Of a stretch of DNA of 64,000 nt, positions 44,803 to 54,428 are shown piece by piece. How positions within the stretch are numbered: position 1 is the first letter of the stretch; each line of letters begins with the position of its first letter. The stretch is from the NCBI RefSeq assembly GCF_003048615.2, contig NZ_CP049263.1, forward strand, positions 1,426,001 to 1,490,000, read 5' to 3'. Below the pieces are notes generated by a model that worked only from the letters and a program-made list of their open reading frames with translations, was not told the DNA's origin and did not search any database. The translations under genes and the position numbers were made by a program. This DNA comes from Campylobacter concisus (GTDB lineage Bacteria > Campylobacterota > Campylobacteria > Campylobacterales > Campylobacteraceae).

Positions 44803-46209
44803 TTATATGTAGTAAATTTTTAAATTTCGCGAGATCTTGCGAGTTGCTTTTATAAATTTAAGCCGTTTTTTTAGTATCTCTTCTCTAGTTTTGTAAATTT
44901 GTTTGTAGATTTTGCTCTCAAGTTTTTCTTTGCCAGCAGCCTCTGGCAAACGCTCTAAGATGCCAAGCCAAACGTCATAGTCTTGAAGCGCACCAAAGAT
45001 CTCTTGCATATCTTTTAGCCGCTCTTCATACTTTTTAAGCCCGTCAAAATAAAAAATCTCACTCAAAAACTCGTAGGTATATCTCACCTTTTTAAGCTCG
45101 ATCCTGATCTTGTGAAAGCTCTCATTTGGGCAGTCTTGATCTAGGCTTTTTAGCCTCTTTTGAGCCAAAACTAGAAGCGTTCTTAGCTTAAACGAGCCAA
45201 GGCGTGAAAGGCTCACGTCAAAGAGCTTTGATCTATAAAACTCGCCCTCGTTTAAAAATATCTCCCACTCTTTTAAAAATGCGTAGTTTTCCTCGTCACT
45301 CAGGTAGCTTTTAACGTTTTCATACTCTAAATTTAGAGCCTTTTGCACAAAGTAAATTAGCTCATTTGCATGCTTTTGTTCGCTTAAAAAGCCTAAAAAT
45401 ATGTCTAAGTCTCGCTTTTTATTGGTTGAATTTGCCAAAATTTTAAAATTCTCTCCAAAAAAAAGCGTCACTTTCTCATCAAAAACTCCGTTAAAAATTT
45501 TAAGTAGCGACCTAACTTTTCTTAAATTTACTCGCAGGTTGTGCAAAATTTCTTCATCGTGATCTTGCAGATAGTCGCTCTTTAGCCTCTTTATCTCTTT
45601 AAAGATGCTTAAAAACAAAGCTCTAAGAGCCTCACCACTTTTTAAATTTGCAGCAAAATTTGGCGAAATTTCTCTGTTTTTAAAAACATTGTAGGCTCTT
45701 TTGTAGTCGATTTGTTCATTTTCATTTGCGTGAATGGCAAGAAATTTGTTTTTATATCTTTTATCGCAGGTGACATCGGCCTTACAAAACTGCTCCAAAA
45801 AAGCTGGCAGTTTAAAATATACAGCCTCGTTTTCATCACTAAATTCGATCTCAAATGTGCAAAGTCCATTTAAGCCGTCTTTAAAAACGTCGATGTTGCA
45901 GGGATTATTGTTTAGCCGAAAAATGTATCTATCTTTTGTGATTACGTGCCCGATGCGGTTTTTTAGAGCCTTTTTAAACTCCGCCTTTTCGCAAAATTCC
46001 TCATTTTCTTCTCTTATAAGATCTTTGCCGACCTTGACCGTTTTTATAAATTTACCCTCTTCGCTTCTGAAGCGGATCTCTTCATTTTGCGTGATCTTGG
46101 TGTAAAACTGAGAAATTTCAAGGTGCTTAAAAACTAGCCCAGCCTCTTTTAGAAAATCTAGAATTTGAGAATTTTTGAGTAAAAATTTACGCTCTATCTC
46201 CAAACCCAC
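44803..46209 (-). CDS. CYTH-CHAD domain protein (polyphosphate/triphosphate-related)
   Basis: A 468-residue protein. It starts with a GTG, 6 bases after GGAG, which places the CYTH signature EIERKFLL at residues 4-11; the ATG just upstream is out of frame. The CYTH domain (1-165), a triphosphate tunnel fold, has alternating Lys/Arg/Glu strands. The CHAD domain (about 200-460) shows DEEILHNLRVNLRKVRSLLK and FHKIRIELKKVRYTYEFLSE, the paired His-x3-R/K helices that bind polyphosphate. It is likely a polyphosphate-granule or triphosphatase protein in the cytoplasm. It follows perR after the terminator, so it may have its own promoter. Confidence 0.87.
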   Translation of the reverse strand: MGLEIERKFLLKNSQILDFLKEAGLVFKHLEISQFYTKITQNEEIRFRSEEGKFIKTVKVGKDLIREENEEFCEKAEFKKALKNRIGHVITKDRYIFRLNNNPCNIDVFKDGLNGLCTFEIEFSDENEAVYFKLPAFLEQFCKADVTCDKRYKNKFLAIHANENEQIDYKRAYNVFKNREISPNFAANLKSGEALRALFLSIFKEIKRLKSDYLQDHDEEILHNLRVNLRKVRSLLKIFNGVFDEKVTLFFGENFKILANSTNKKRDLDIFLGFLSEQKHANELIYFVQKALNLEYENVKSYLSDEENYAFLKEWEIFLNEGEFYRSKLFDVSLSRLGSFKLRTLLVLAQKRLKSLDQDCPNESFHKIRIELKKVRYTYEFLSEIFYFDGLKKYEERLKDMQEIFGALQDYDVWLGILERLPEAAGKEKLESKIYKQIYKTREEILKKRLKFIKATRKISRNLKIYYI

Positions 46210-46312
46210 ATTTTTCTCCGAAATTTTTTGCTTATTTTAGCGAGTTAGTGCTTAAAATAATGAGAAAAAAGCTAATTTCAGGCTTGTTTGAAGTGTTTTA
46301 TGAAGAAAAATA

Positions 46313-46345
46313 AAAATTTATGTTGCATTATGCAACATAAATTTT
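46313..46345 (-). terminator. Perfect-palindrome terminator of perR
   Basis: AAAATTTATGTTGCAT and its exact reverse complement flank a single T, giving a 33-base palindrome 3 bases after the perR stop. On the minus strand it is followed by TATTTTTC. This is a classic intrinsic terminator, though AT-rich; its symmetry allows action in both directions. Confidence 0.85.
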
Positions 46346-46348
46346 GCC

Positions 46349-46759
46349 TTATCGGCAGTGCTTACAGCTTTTTACGCTAGCAACGATATTTAGGCGCTCG
46401 ATGATGTTACCGATCTTTTTTTCAAGCGCTTCTTGGTATTTGCCAAGCTCTGAGTCATCATAGCTCATATCCTCGACGCTACCGCAGTTTTCGCAAACCA
46501 CGTGAATGTGCGGATGCTCGTAGATGTCGTATCTCGCCTTTTGATTGACGATATTTACCTCAACTACAAGGCCTTCGTCTTTTAGAGTGTTTAGGTTTTT
46601 ATAGACTGTTGCGAGCGAAACTGATGGATTTTCTTTCAAAATTTCATCATAAAGCTCATCGATCGTTGGATGTGTGTGACGATCAAGAATTCTTAAAACG
46701 CTAAGACGCTGCGGCGTTACTTTAAGCCCAGACTGTTTTAGCAACGATACATATTGCAT
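46349..46759 (-). CDS. perR: Fur-family peroxide regulator PerR
   Basis: A 136-residue metalloregulator. The winged helix (residues 10-75) has the recognition part SVSLATVYKNLNTLKDEG. The C-terminal half carries HPHIHVVCENC (Cys89, Cys92) and CKHC (Cys132, Cys135), the structural zinc site of PerR/Fur proteins. Gene order beside dxs and fliHGF matches perR in C. jejuni (Cj0322), which represses katA and ahpC and senses H2O2 by metal-catalysed oxidation. The promoter region (46760-46830) has an AT-rich partial palindrome that could be its own operator. Fur itself is the main alternative. Confidence 0.88.
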   Translation of the reverse strand: MQYVSLLKQSGLKVTPQRLSVLRILDRHTHPTIDELYDEILKENPSVSLATVYKNLNTLKDEGLVVEVNIVNQKARYDIYEHPHIHVVCENCGSVEDMSYDDSELGKYQEALEKKIGNIIERLNIVASVKSCKHCR

Positions 46760-46830
46760 AATTTTCCCCTATACAAATTTTTGCTTTATGCTAGCAAAAG
46801 TAATATTAAACGTTTCTTTATTAAATGATA

Positions 46831-48657
46831 TTAATTATTCTCTAGTAATTTTTGGGTAATTTGCTCAGCGCTTATGCCAAGACTCTTTTCAACCTCAGCT
46901 GTCGAGCCATGCTGGATAAATTTATCATCATATTCAAAGCTAATAACGCTTACATTTGAGATGCCATTTTCTTGTAAAAAGGCACTTACGATCTCGCCAA
47001 CGCCGCCTTTTTTAGCGCTATCACTAAAGATATACCACTTTTTAGTGCGTTTTGCTAGCTCACATAAAAGCTCTCTATCAAGCGGCTTTACAAAGACTAG
47101 ATCAACAAGGATAGCTTCAAGCTTGCCAGCTAGTAAATTTCTAACCAAATTTGCCTTGCCAACGCCGTTGCCATAGCCTAAAAATGCGGTCTCACTCTTT
47201 GTGTCAGCCAAAATTTCACCCTTGCCAAACTCTAACGGTTTAGCCTTAAACTCATCTCTTAAGATAAACGCCCCACGCGGATATCTAAACGCACTAACAC
47301 CCTTGTAAGAGTAGGCAAATTCCATAACATTTTTCATGCTCTCTTCGCACCTTGGAGCAAAAAGAACCATGTTTGGCACAGCGTTTAAGAAGCTAATGTC
47401 AAAAGCGCCCTGATGCGTTTCGCCGTCCTCGCCCACGATGCCTGCTCTATCCATCGCAAATGTGATGTTTAAATTTAAGATAGAAGCGTCGTGAATGACC
47501 TGATCGTAGGCTCTTTGCATAAAAGTCGAGTATATCGCGACAAATGGCTTAAAGCCCTCTTTTGCCATGGCTGACATTGAGGTAACTGCGTGCTGCTCGG
47601 CTATCGCCACGTCCCAAAAGCGGTCTGGAAACTCATGTATGAGCACGTCCATGCCAGTGCCTGTTGGCATCGCAGCCGTTACGCCAACAATGTCGCTGTG
47701 CTCTCTTGCCATCTTTAAAAGCTGCTCGCTAAAGATCGCCGTGGCTGACTTGTTTGACTGTCTTTTGATAAATTCGCCACTTTTTAGATCAAATGGTCCA
47801 ACTCCGTGCCAATTTTCATAGTAACCCTCGGCAAATTCATACCCTTTGCCCTTTAGCGTCTGCACGTGCACGATGACTGGTTTTTTCATGTTTTTGGCAG
47901 TTTCAAATGTGCTAAGAAGCGCTGAGAGGTCGTGTCCATCGACTGGGCCTATGTACTCAAGTCCAAGCTCTTCAAAAAACATGCCAGGAGTGATGAGCCT
48001 GATGCCCTCCTCCATGCGTCTAGCCATATAAGCTGCGGAGTCTGGCATGTAGCTTAAAAAGCGCTCGACCCTGCCTTTAAATTTTTGATAAAACTGCCCA
48101 GCCATCATCTGGCTTAGATACTTGCTAAGTGCGCCTATTGGCTTACTTATGCTCATTTCGTTGTCGTTTAGGATAATGACGCAAGGATATTTTCTATCCC
48201 CAAGCTCATTTAGCGCCTCGTATGCCATGCCGCCACTTAGCGAGCCGTCGCCTATGACAGCTACTGGCAAGCGCTCTTCATTTTTTAGTTTGATCGCCTT
48301 TGCAGCGCCAACTGCAAGCGATATGGACGTTGAGCTATGGCCTGCTACAAAGTAGTCAAATTTACTCTCGCTTGGCTTTGTGTAGCCGCTGATGCCGTTA
48401 AATTTTCTAAGTGTATCAAAGTTGTCCCAGCGCCCAGTTAGTAGCTTATGCGCGTAGCTTTGGTGGCTCACGTCAAAGATAAACGGATCTTTTGTAACGT
48501 CAAAAATTTTATGAATCGCAACGATGATCTCGACTGCACCGATGTTTGAGCTAAGATGTCCGCCATTTTTGCTAACGGTGGATAGAATTTTATCCCTGAT
48601 GTCGTGGCAAAGCGCGTTTAGCTCATCGACATTTAGGCTTTTAACGTCTTTATTCAT
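46831..48657 (-). CDS. dxs: 1-deoxy-D-xylulose-5-phosphate synthase
   Basis: A 608-residue thiamine-diphosphate enzyme joining pyruvate and glyceraldehyde 3-phosphate, the first step of the MEP isoprenoid route (Dxr is at 7.7 kb). Seen: NGGHLSSNIGAVEI, HQSYAHKLLTGR, VAVIGDGSLSGGMAYEALN (ThDP-Mg site), EQHAVTSMSAMAKEG and DRAGIVGEDGETHQGAFD. Full length. Its ATG lies within the end of fliH (8-base overlap), so it is the last gene of the fli operon. Confidence 0.96.
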   Translation of the reverse strand: MNKDVKSLNVDELNALCHDIRDKILSTVSKNGGHLSSNIGAVEIIVAIHKIFDVTKDPFIFDVSHQSYAHKLLTGRWDNFDTLRKFNGISGYTKPSESKFDYFVAGHSSTSISLAVGAAKAIKLKNEERLPVAVIGDGSLSGGMAYEALNELGDRKYPCVIILNDNEMSISKPIGALSKYLSQMMAGQFYQKFKGRVERFLSYMPDSAAYMARRMEEGIRLITPGMFFEELGLEYIGPVDGHDLSALLSTFETAKNMKKPVIVHVQTLKGKGYEFAEGYYENWHGVGPFDLKSGEFIKRQSNKSATAIFSEQLLKMAREHSDIVGVTAAMPTGTGMDVLIHEFPDRFWDVAIAEQHAVTSMSAMAKEGFKPFVAIYSTFMQRAYDQVIHDASILNLNITFAMDRAGIVGEDGETHQGAFDISFLNAVPNMVLFAPRCEESMKNVMEFAYSYKGVSAFRYPRGAFILRDEFKAKPLEFGKGEILADTKSETAFLGYGNGVGKANLVRNLLAGKLEAILVDLVFVKPLDRELLCELAKRTKKWYIFSDSAKKGGVGEIVSAFLQENGISNVSVISFEYDDKFIQHGSTAEVEKSLGISAEQITQKLLENN

Positions 48658-49522
48658 TATTTACCAGCATTTTTAGCTTTTCAAGCCTTGTTTGCATCGT
48701 CGCATCGATGTTTCCGCCCTCGCTTATTATCACCACGCCACCTTTGCTTATGGCATCATCAGCGCTTACTTTTACGCGTTCATTTTTGCTAAATTGCTCT
48801 TTTAAATAGTCGCTATCTTCTGGATTTACGCGAATTTCTATATTTTTTACGTCGCTTAGCTCTTTTATAAGCGAATTTGCTAGGTGGTGAGCGATCTGGC
48901 TAGATGCGCTTGATACCTCTTTTTCTATCACCTCTTTTGCGATCTTTATCGCAGTTTGTCCAAGCTCGTCCTCGCTCTTTTTCAAAAACTCATCAAATTT
49001 AGCGTACTGCTCGTCAAGCTTTGCGGCTGAAGCGCTAAATTTAGCCTCAAGCTCCTTTATCTTTGCCTCGTTTGTGGCATTTGTTTGAGCGATGCCTTCG
49101 TTTTTGCCATCCTCTTTTGCGCGGGCGATCTCCGCTTCAAGTCGCTTTGCAAATTCGCTCTCTTGATTTTCTATTTGCATTTGAAGTTTGATGATGTTGC
49201 TGCTTAGCTCATCTGTCTTTTTAAGTAGCTCCTCGACAAAACTCGAGTCAAATCCAGGCTGGTGAGCTTGGCTGTTTTGAGGCTGAGGTGCAAAGTGATT
49301 TTGCATGTTTGGTTGCATTTGGTGAACTGGCTGGTTTTGCGGCGTGAAATTTTCACCACCTTGCTCTAAATTTTGCTCATTTAGCTCTTCACTAAGGTTG
49401 TTCTCTTCTATCAAAACAGGTGCGCTATCTTGGGCTCTTTCATTGCTCCCAAGCACCTTAAATCTATAATTTTCTATAAAATGAGCTGGCGAGGTCTCAC
49501 TTGTTATTACGCTACTTTTCAT
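48650..49522 (-). CDS. fliH: Flagellar assembly protein FliH
   Basis: A 290-residue regulator of the export ATPase FliI. A basic N-terminal segment precedes a Gln/Asn/Pro-rich linker (about 60-95), then a long coiled coil with alternating Glu/Ala/Lys (about 100-180), and the C-terminal FliI-binding fold (AIKIAKEVIEKEVSSASSQI onwards). The central coiled coil lacks an obvious GxxxG ladder. It lies between fliG and dxs with overlaps at both ends (4 and 8 bases). Gene position makes the call firmer than sequence alone. Confidence 0.9.
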   Translation of the reverse strand: MKSSVITSETSPAHFIENYRFKVLGSNERAQDSAPVLIEENNLSEELNEQNLEQGGENFTPQNQPVHQMQPNMQNHFAPQPQNSQAHQPGFDSSFVEELLKKTDELSSNIIKLQMQIENQESEFAKRLEAEIARAKEDGKNEGIAQTNATNEAKIKELEAKFSASAAKLDEQYAKFDEFLKKSEDELGQTAIKIAKEVIEKEVSSASSQIAHHLANSLIKELSDVKNIEIRVNPEDSDYLKEQFSKNERVKVSADDAISKGGVVIISEGGNIDATMQTRLEKLKMLVNNE

Positions 49523-50550
49523 TCTATCATCTCATCTGCTTCGCCAACTTGGAAAACGCCTTGATCGGCTAAGGTTTGTACTACTTCTACAATGCGTCTT
49601 TGAGCCTCTTCAACATCTTTTACACGCACGGCACCAAGGTATTGCATCTCCTCTTTAAAGGCTTCGGCTGCACGCTGAGACATATTTGATAAAAATTTAT
49701 CCTTAATGCCATCGCTTGAGCCCTTAAATGCAACCATAAGGTCCTTTTTATCGACATTTTTGAGAATTTCTCTAATCGCAGTTGCGTTAAGATTGATAAT
49801 ATCTTCAAAGGTAAACATAAGCTCTTTGATCGTTGTAGCAAGCTTATCGTCGCTTTGCTCGATGCGCTCGATCGTGCTTTTGCTAGCTTTTTGACCAAGT
49901 CTGTTAAGCACTTCTGCCACAGCTCTTGGACCACCAACCTCGACCTTGTAAGATGTAAGGCTTTCAAGTTTACCCTCAAGCACGGTTGAGACACGCTTAA
50001 TCACTGATGGGCTAATATCGCCAAGATTTGCCATCCTGATCACTACCTCGCTTCTTAGCTCATCTGAAAAAAAGCTTAGTGTCTCAGCAGCACTACTTGA
50101 ATCCATATGAGCAAGGATTAGCGCGATAGTTTGAGGGTGCTCTTTTACGATGAAGTCTGCGAGTTGCTGCGGCTTTATCTTATCAAGATAGCCAAAGCTT
50201 TTTGAGTTTTCCATGCTTTTTGCAAGCTTGTCTAAAATTTTCTGCGCAGCCTCTGGACCAAATGTGCGGTATAAAATTTCTTTTGCATACTCTAAGCCAC
50301 CACTTCTCATATATTGATTTGACTGCATGAGAGCGTAAAATTCTTCAAGTACTGCGCCTGCAACTTGTTTATCTATATTTTTTGCAGTCGCTATGTAGCC
50401 TGAAATTTCAGTGATAACATCAACATCCATATGAGAAAATATAACAGCTGTCGCCTCTTCGCCAAGTTGAATTAATAAAATAGCAATCTTTTCAGGCATT
50501 GATAGATCATCGTAGATCATCTTTTGCTTATCATTTAACTTCATCGACAT
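49519..50550 (-). CDS. fliG: Flagellar motor switch protein FliG
   Basis: A 343-residue C-ring protein that binds FliF through its N-terminus, FliM through the EHPQ motif (IVKEHPQTIALIL) and the stator through C-terminal charged residues. The C-terminal torque helix region ELMFTFEDIINLNATAIREI and KDLMVAFKGSSDGIKDKF with SQRAAE is typical. Start codon options ATG 50550 and ATG 50544 differ by two residues. It shares a base with the fliF stop, so translation is coupled. Confidence 0.97.
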   Translation of the reverse strand: MSMKLNDKQKMIYDDLSMPEKIAILLIQLGEEATAVIFSHMDVDVITEISGYIATAKNIDKQVAGAVLEEFYALMQSNQYMRSGGLEYAKEILYRTFGPEAAQKILDKLAKSMENSKSFGYLDKIKPQQLADFIVKEHPQTIALILAHMDSSSAAETLSFFSDELRSEVVIRMANLGDISPSVIKRVSTVLEGKLESLTSYKVEVGGPRAVAEVLNRLGQKASKSTIERIEQSDDKLATTIKELMFTFEDIINLNATAIREILKNVDKKDLMVAFKGSSDGIKDKFLSNMSQRAAEAFKEEMQYLGAVRVKDVEEAQRRIVEVVQTLADQGVFQVGEADEMIE

Positions 50551-52247
50551 TAAATTTCCTTGCGCATGTTAAAGTCATTATCATTTTTAACCATATCTTG
50601 AAGTAATGCCGCAATCTCTTCACTACGTTCAGAGATAACCGTTCTCATTTTTTCTAGCAATACGTCGTATTTTAGCTCGTCTTCATTAAATTCACCACCA
50701 AGACCAAGCTGCTCCTCGACTTTCTTGCGAGCAGCTTTAAATTTCTCAAGTGTATCTTCAGCATCAGTCTCGATATCTTCAAACTCATTCTGAACTTGTT
50801 CTTCTTCCTCTTTTGTCTCCTCAAGCATCTTTTGCATAAATGGTACGATAACTTTTTTGTAAAAGATGTAAAGCAATAATGCTGCAAAAAGATACTTAAA
50901 TATCGGCAAGAAAGGCACCACATAGCTATTCATAAAGCTATCCATTTTTTCGCTAGCACTTACGTCTTTATGTGTTTTAAACTCGAAGTTATCCAAGCTT
51001 ACCTCATCGCCTCTATTTTGATTGTAGCCGATTGATTGTTTGATTAAATTTGTGATTGATTCTCTTTGCTCTTTGGTAAGCGGGTTAAATTCAAGCTCGC
51101 CAGTTGGTTTGCCATCACTATCTTTTTTACTTTTATAAATGCCATCTATAACGACAGCTGCGCTCACTCTGTTTATGCTAGCAAACTGCCCTTTGACATT
51201 TGTCACTTTCTTTGAAATTTCGTAGTTTGTCTGCTGTGAGCTTTTATTGTACTGCTCTTTTAAAGTGCTATCATCAAGACCTTGAACAGGGCCTATGTTG
51301 CTAACTGCACCTGGTACGCCGCCCACTTCATTTGGAGCTGAGCCTTGACGCTTTTCTTCGATGTTGCTCTCGCTTCTTACAACGTTATTTGGGTCATAAA
51401 CCTCGCTTTTTGTATCTTTTTTATCAAAGTCAAAGTCGATATTTACCTTTGCTACGACCTTATCTGCCCCGCCCACGATAGGAGCTAGGACATTTACGAT
51501 CTTTTGCTCGTAATTATTTTCAAACTCGCGCTTATAGCGAATCTGCTGAGCTATGGCATCACTATCAAACTCTCCGTCTTCATCGCCAAGTGCGACGCCA
51601 TCTTGATTGACGATCTTGACATTTTCTGTGCTTAAATTTGTAACAGAGGCGGCGACTAAGTTTTTAATGCCAAAAATTTGCTTCGCATTTAGACTAACGC
51701 CTGGCTTTAGCTCAACCACGATCGAGGCCGTTGGCAGCGACTGGCGCTCGGTAAAGACACTCTCTTTTGGTATGGCTATTCTTACGGTTGCTTTTTGTAT
51801 AGATGAGAGGCTCTCGATTGTTCTAGCTAGCTCACCCTCAAGCGCTCTTTGGAATTTAACTCTCTGCTCGGCGTCCGTTGCGCCAAATTCTTGCTTGTCA
51901 AAAATTTCAAAACCGATCTTGCTCTCTTTTGGTATACCAAGCGTTGCAACAGCGATACGCTCTTTATATACATCACTTATTGGCACAAGGATCGTGCCTT
52001 CATTTGCTAGTTTATACTTGATGCCATCTTTGTTTAGCTGATCGACTATTAAGGCTGAGTCGCTTGGGCTGATGTTTTCAAAAAGGACGCTATATCCTGC
52101 AAAGCTATCACTTTTGCTTTTGTAAAGCGTTAAAAATACCAAAAAAGCCACAACCAAAACGATCGAGCTGCCTGCGACGATCTTTTGTTTTAATGAAAGC
52201 TTTTGATAAATTTGACTTATTTGATGAAGTAATGCCTTAAAATCCAT
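50550..52247 (-). CDS. fliF: Flagellar MS-ring protein FliF
   Basis: A 565-residue inner-membrane ring protein at the base of the flagellum and its export gate. TM1 is at residues 24-42 (IVAGSSIVLVVAFLVFLTLY), ring-building motifs include LFENISPSDSALIVDQL and FEIFDKQEFGATDAEQRVKF. A variable periplasmic loop comes in the middle, TM2 is near 450-470 (FLPIFKYLFAALLLYIF), and the acidic C-terminal tail binds FliG. In C. jejuni the MS ring also signals to the FlgSR/sigma54 cascade. First flagellar gene of the operon, 4 bases after hisC. Confidence 0.97.
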   Translation of the reverse strand: MDFKALLHQISQIYQKLSLKQKIVAGSSIVLVVAFLVFLTLYKSKSDSFAGYSVLFENISPSDSALIVDQLNKDGIKYKLANEGTILVPISDVYKERIAVATLGIPKESKIGFEIFDKQEFGATDAEQRVKFQRALEGELARTIESLSSIQKATVRIAIPKESVFTERQSLPTASIVVELKPGVSLNAKQIFGIKNLVAASVTNLSTENVKIVNQDGVALGDEDGEFDSDAIAQQIRYKREFENNYEQKIVNVLAPIVGGADKVVAKVNIDFDFDKKDTKSEVYDPNNVVRSESNIEEKRQGSAPNEVGGVPGAVSNIGPVQGLDDSTLKEQYNKSSQQTNYEISKKVTNVKGQFASINRVSAAVVIDGIYKSKKDSDGKPTGELEFNPLTKEQRESITNLIKQSIGYNQNRGDEVSLDNFEFKTHKDVSASEKMDSFMNSYVVPFLPIFKYLFAALLLYIFYKKVIVPFMQKMLEETKEEEEQVQNEFEDIETDAEDTLEKFKAARKKVEEQLGLGGEFNEDELKYDVLLEKMRTVISERSEEIAALLQDMVKNDNDFNMRKEI

Positions 52248-52251
52248 ATCC

Positions 52252-53349
52252 CTACTTTAAAATTTGCTCTAACTCTTCAAAAACTCTATCGTTTTGCCAT
52301 GCCTGACCGATGGTGATTCTCACCGCATTTAAGGCGTAGCTTTTTAAATCTCGTAAAATTATACCTTTTTTTAGCATCTTTTCGCATATCTGGCTTGATT
52401 TTGACTCGTTAAATTTAAATGTGATGAAATTTGTGTAGCTTGGGATAAACTCGATGCCATTTTGCTCTGCAAATTCCTCATATCTCTTCATCTGCTCGAA
52501 GTTGTTTTGCATGGTTTTTTGCACAAACTCATCATCATCAAGTGCTACTATCGCAGCTCTTAGGCTTGGAGTTGTGATGTTAAATGGAGCTCTTAGCTTT
52601 GAAAGAGCGCCTATGATCTCTTCATTTGCCACGCCGTATCCCACGCGCATGCCACCAAGTGCGTAGGCCTTTGAGAAAGTGCCAAGATAGATGGCATTTT
52701 TAAATTTCACCACCTCGCTTGGCTTTATCTCTTTTTTGCTATCTTTAAATTTAGCGAATTCGTTGTAAGCACAATCAAGCACCACAAGCGTGTTTTCATC
52801 AATGTTTTTTATAAATTTATAGACTTCATCGGCATCGATGCATTCGCCCAAAGGGTTGTTTGGCAAGCAAAGAAATATGACAGAAATTTCATCTTTATGT
52901 GCGTTATAAATTTCTAAAAACTCACTCAAATTATGCTCCACGCTCTTTGTGCGGTAAATTTTAGCCCCTGTTTGTTTTGCATAAATTTCATACATCGCAA
53001 ATGTCACGCCAGCCATCAAAACGCCACTTTGTTTGTTTGCCTTTGCGTGAAGTGCAAACTCTATGATCTGGTCACTTCCAGAGCCGATGATTAAATTTTT
53101 GCTAGTTACGCCAAATTTCTTAGCCAGTCCCTCTTTTAGCTCAAAGTAGCTATCGTCTGGATAGAGATGTGCGTTTTTAGCGACCTCTTTTAGCGCCTCT
53201 TCTACGCGTTTGCTAGTGCCAAAAGGGTTTTCATTGCTCGCTAGTTTTATCACATCTTTTGCATCGATGCCAAACTCTCTAACTACAAGCTCGATCGGCT
53301 TTCCAGCCTCGTAATTTACTAGATCATCTAAAAAGTCATTAAATTTCAT
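52252..53349 (-). CDS. hisC: Histidinol-phosphate aminotransferase
   Basis: A 365-residue fold-type I PLP aminotransferase for histidine synthesis; the class also accepts aromatic amino acids, which fits pheA next door. Seen: [54 protein letters not shown] and the PLP lysine in [17 protein letters not shown] (Lys227). Full length. It shares a base with pheA's stop and precedes fliF. Confidence 0.94.
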   Translation of the reverse strand: MKFNDFLDDLVNYEAGKPIELVVREFGIDAKDVIKLASNENPFGTSKRVEEALKEVAKNAHLYPDDSYFELKEGLAKKFGVTSKNLIIGSGSDQIIEFALHAKANKQSGVLMAGVTFAMYEIYAKQTGAKIYRTKSVEHNLSEFLEIYNAHKDEISVIFLCLPNNPLGECIDADEVYKFIKNIDENTLVVLDCAYNEFAKFKDSKKEIKPSEVVKFKNAIYLGTFSKAYALGGMRVGYGVANEEIIGALSKLRAPFNITTPSLRAAIVALDDDEFVQKTMQNNFEQMKRYEEFAEQNGIEFIPSYTNFITFKFNESKSSQICEKMLKKGIILRDLKSYALNAVRITIGQAWQNDRVFEELEQILK

Positions 53350-54428
53350 TACTCATCTCCGTTTAAATAGCTTCCAAGCCACGTTATCTCAGCGCCGCTC
53401 TCTTTTGCGAGCTCAAAGGCGTTTTGCACCTTCTCATCGTCGATATGCCCTTCAAAGTCAAGGTAAAAAATTGACTTAAATTCACGCTGCTTTATAGGAC
53501 GTGACTCAAGTTTTGTGATATTGATATTTTCATTTTTAAAGATAGAAAGCAGATCAGCAAGGCGTCCTGGACTGTGATCAGTCTTTGCTAGGATCGAAGT
53601 TTTTGAGTTTTCAACCTTGGCGTTTTTAAAATCACTAAGAATGAGAAATCTCGTTCTATTTGCCATATTATCTTCAATAGTCTCATAGACGATTGGCACG
53701 TTGTAAATTTTAGCTGCAATTTTTGAGCAAATGGCGGCTGATTCTCTATCCATAGATGCCATATATGCGGCTGCTGCGGTTGATTTGGCTGGGACAAATT
53801 CGACCTCATTTAGCATATGATCTTCTAAAAATTTACGGCATTGGTTGTAGCCTTGCGGATGCGAGTAAATTCGCTTTATCTCTTTTAAATTTTCATTTAT
53901 GCTAACAAAGCTGTGGTGGATATCTACGTAGAGCTCTGCCACTATCTTTATATCATCAAATTTACTCAAACAATCAAGCGTAGCTCCAACAGCGCCTTCA
54001 GTGTTGTTTTCGATAGGCACAACGCCATATTTTGCCTCTTTTTGAGCTAGCTTCGTAAAAACTGCCTCGATCGTAGCAAGTGGTAAATACGCGCTCATCG
54101 CGCCAAATCTACTTTGCGCCGCTTGATGCGTATAAGTGCCCTCAGGCCCTAGATAGACGATCTTTTGAGGCATCTCTAAATTTCTACTAACAGCAAAAAT
54201 TTCAAGATAAATAGCCTCGATAGCAGCCTTATTTAAGGCTTTATCTTTACTAAGGCTAGTTAAGCGGTTTATGATAGCTCGCTCGCGCTCAGGACGATAT
54301 ATGGGCGTCCCAGTCGTTTGCTTTAGCTTGCCGATCTGCTCGACAAGCTTCATTCTTTCATTTAGTTTATTTAAGATGAGATCATCGATGCTATCGATCT
54401 CTTTTCTAAGCTCATTTAGCTCTTGCAT
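53349..54428 (-). CDS. pheA: Chorismate mutase / prephenate dehydratase
   Basis: A bifunctional enzyme for phenylalanine. The frame is open to 54473, but the ATG at 54428 follows GGAG by 7 bases and gives the usual [16 protein letters not shown] start of the AroQ mutase domain (1-90; [15 protein letters not shown]). The dehydratase domain has [24 protein letters not shown] and the catalytic NRTRFLIL. The C-terminal ACT domain ([18 protein letters not shown] and [10 protein letters not shown]) gives feedback control by phenylalanine. Length is then 359 residues. It begins within the end of lysA (17-base overlap). Confidence 0.95.
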   Translation of the reverse strand: MQELNELRKEIDSIDDLILNKLNERMKLVEQIGKLKQTTGTPIYRPERERAIINRLTSLSKDKALNKAAIEAIYLEIFAVSRNLEMPQKIVYLGPEGTYTHQAAQSRFGAMSAYLPLATIEAVFTKLAQKEAKYGVVPIENNTEGAVGATLDCLSKFDDIKIVAELYVDIHHSFVSINENLKEIKRIYSHPQGYNQCRKFLEDHMLNEVEFVPAKSTAAAAYMASMDRESAAICSKIAAKIYNVPIVYETIEDNMANRTRFLILSDFKNAKVENSKTSILAKTDHSPGRLADLLSIFKNENINITKLESRPIKQREFKSIFYLDFEGHIDDEKVQNAFELAKESGAEITWLGSYLNGDE

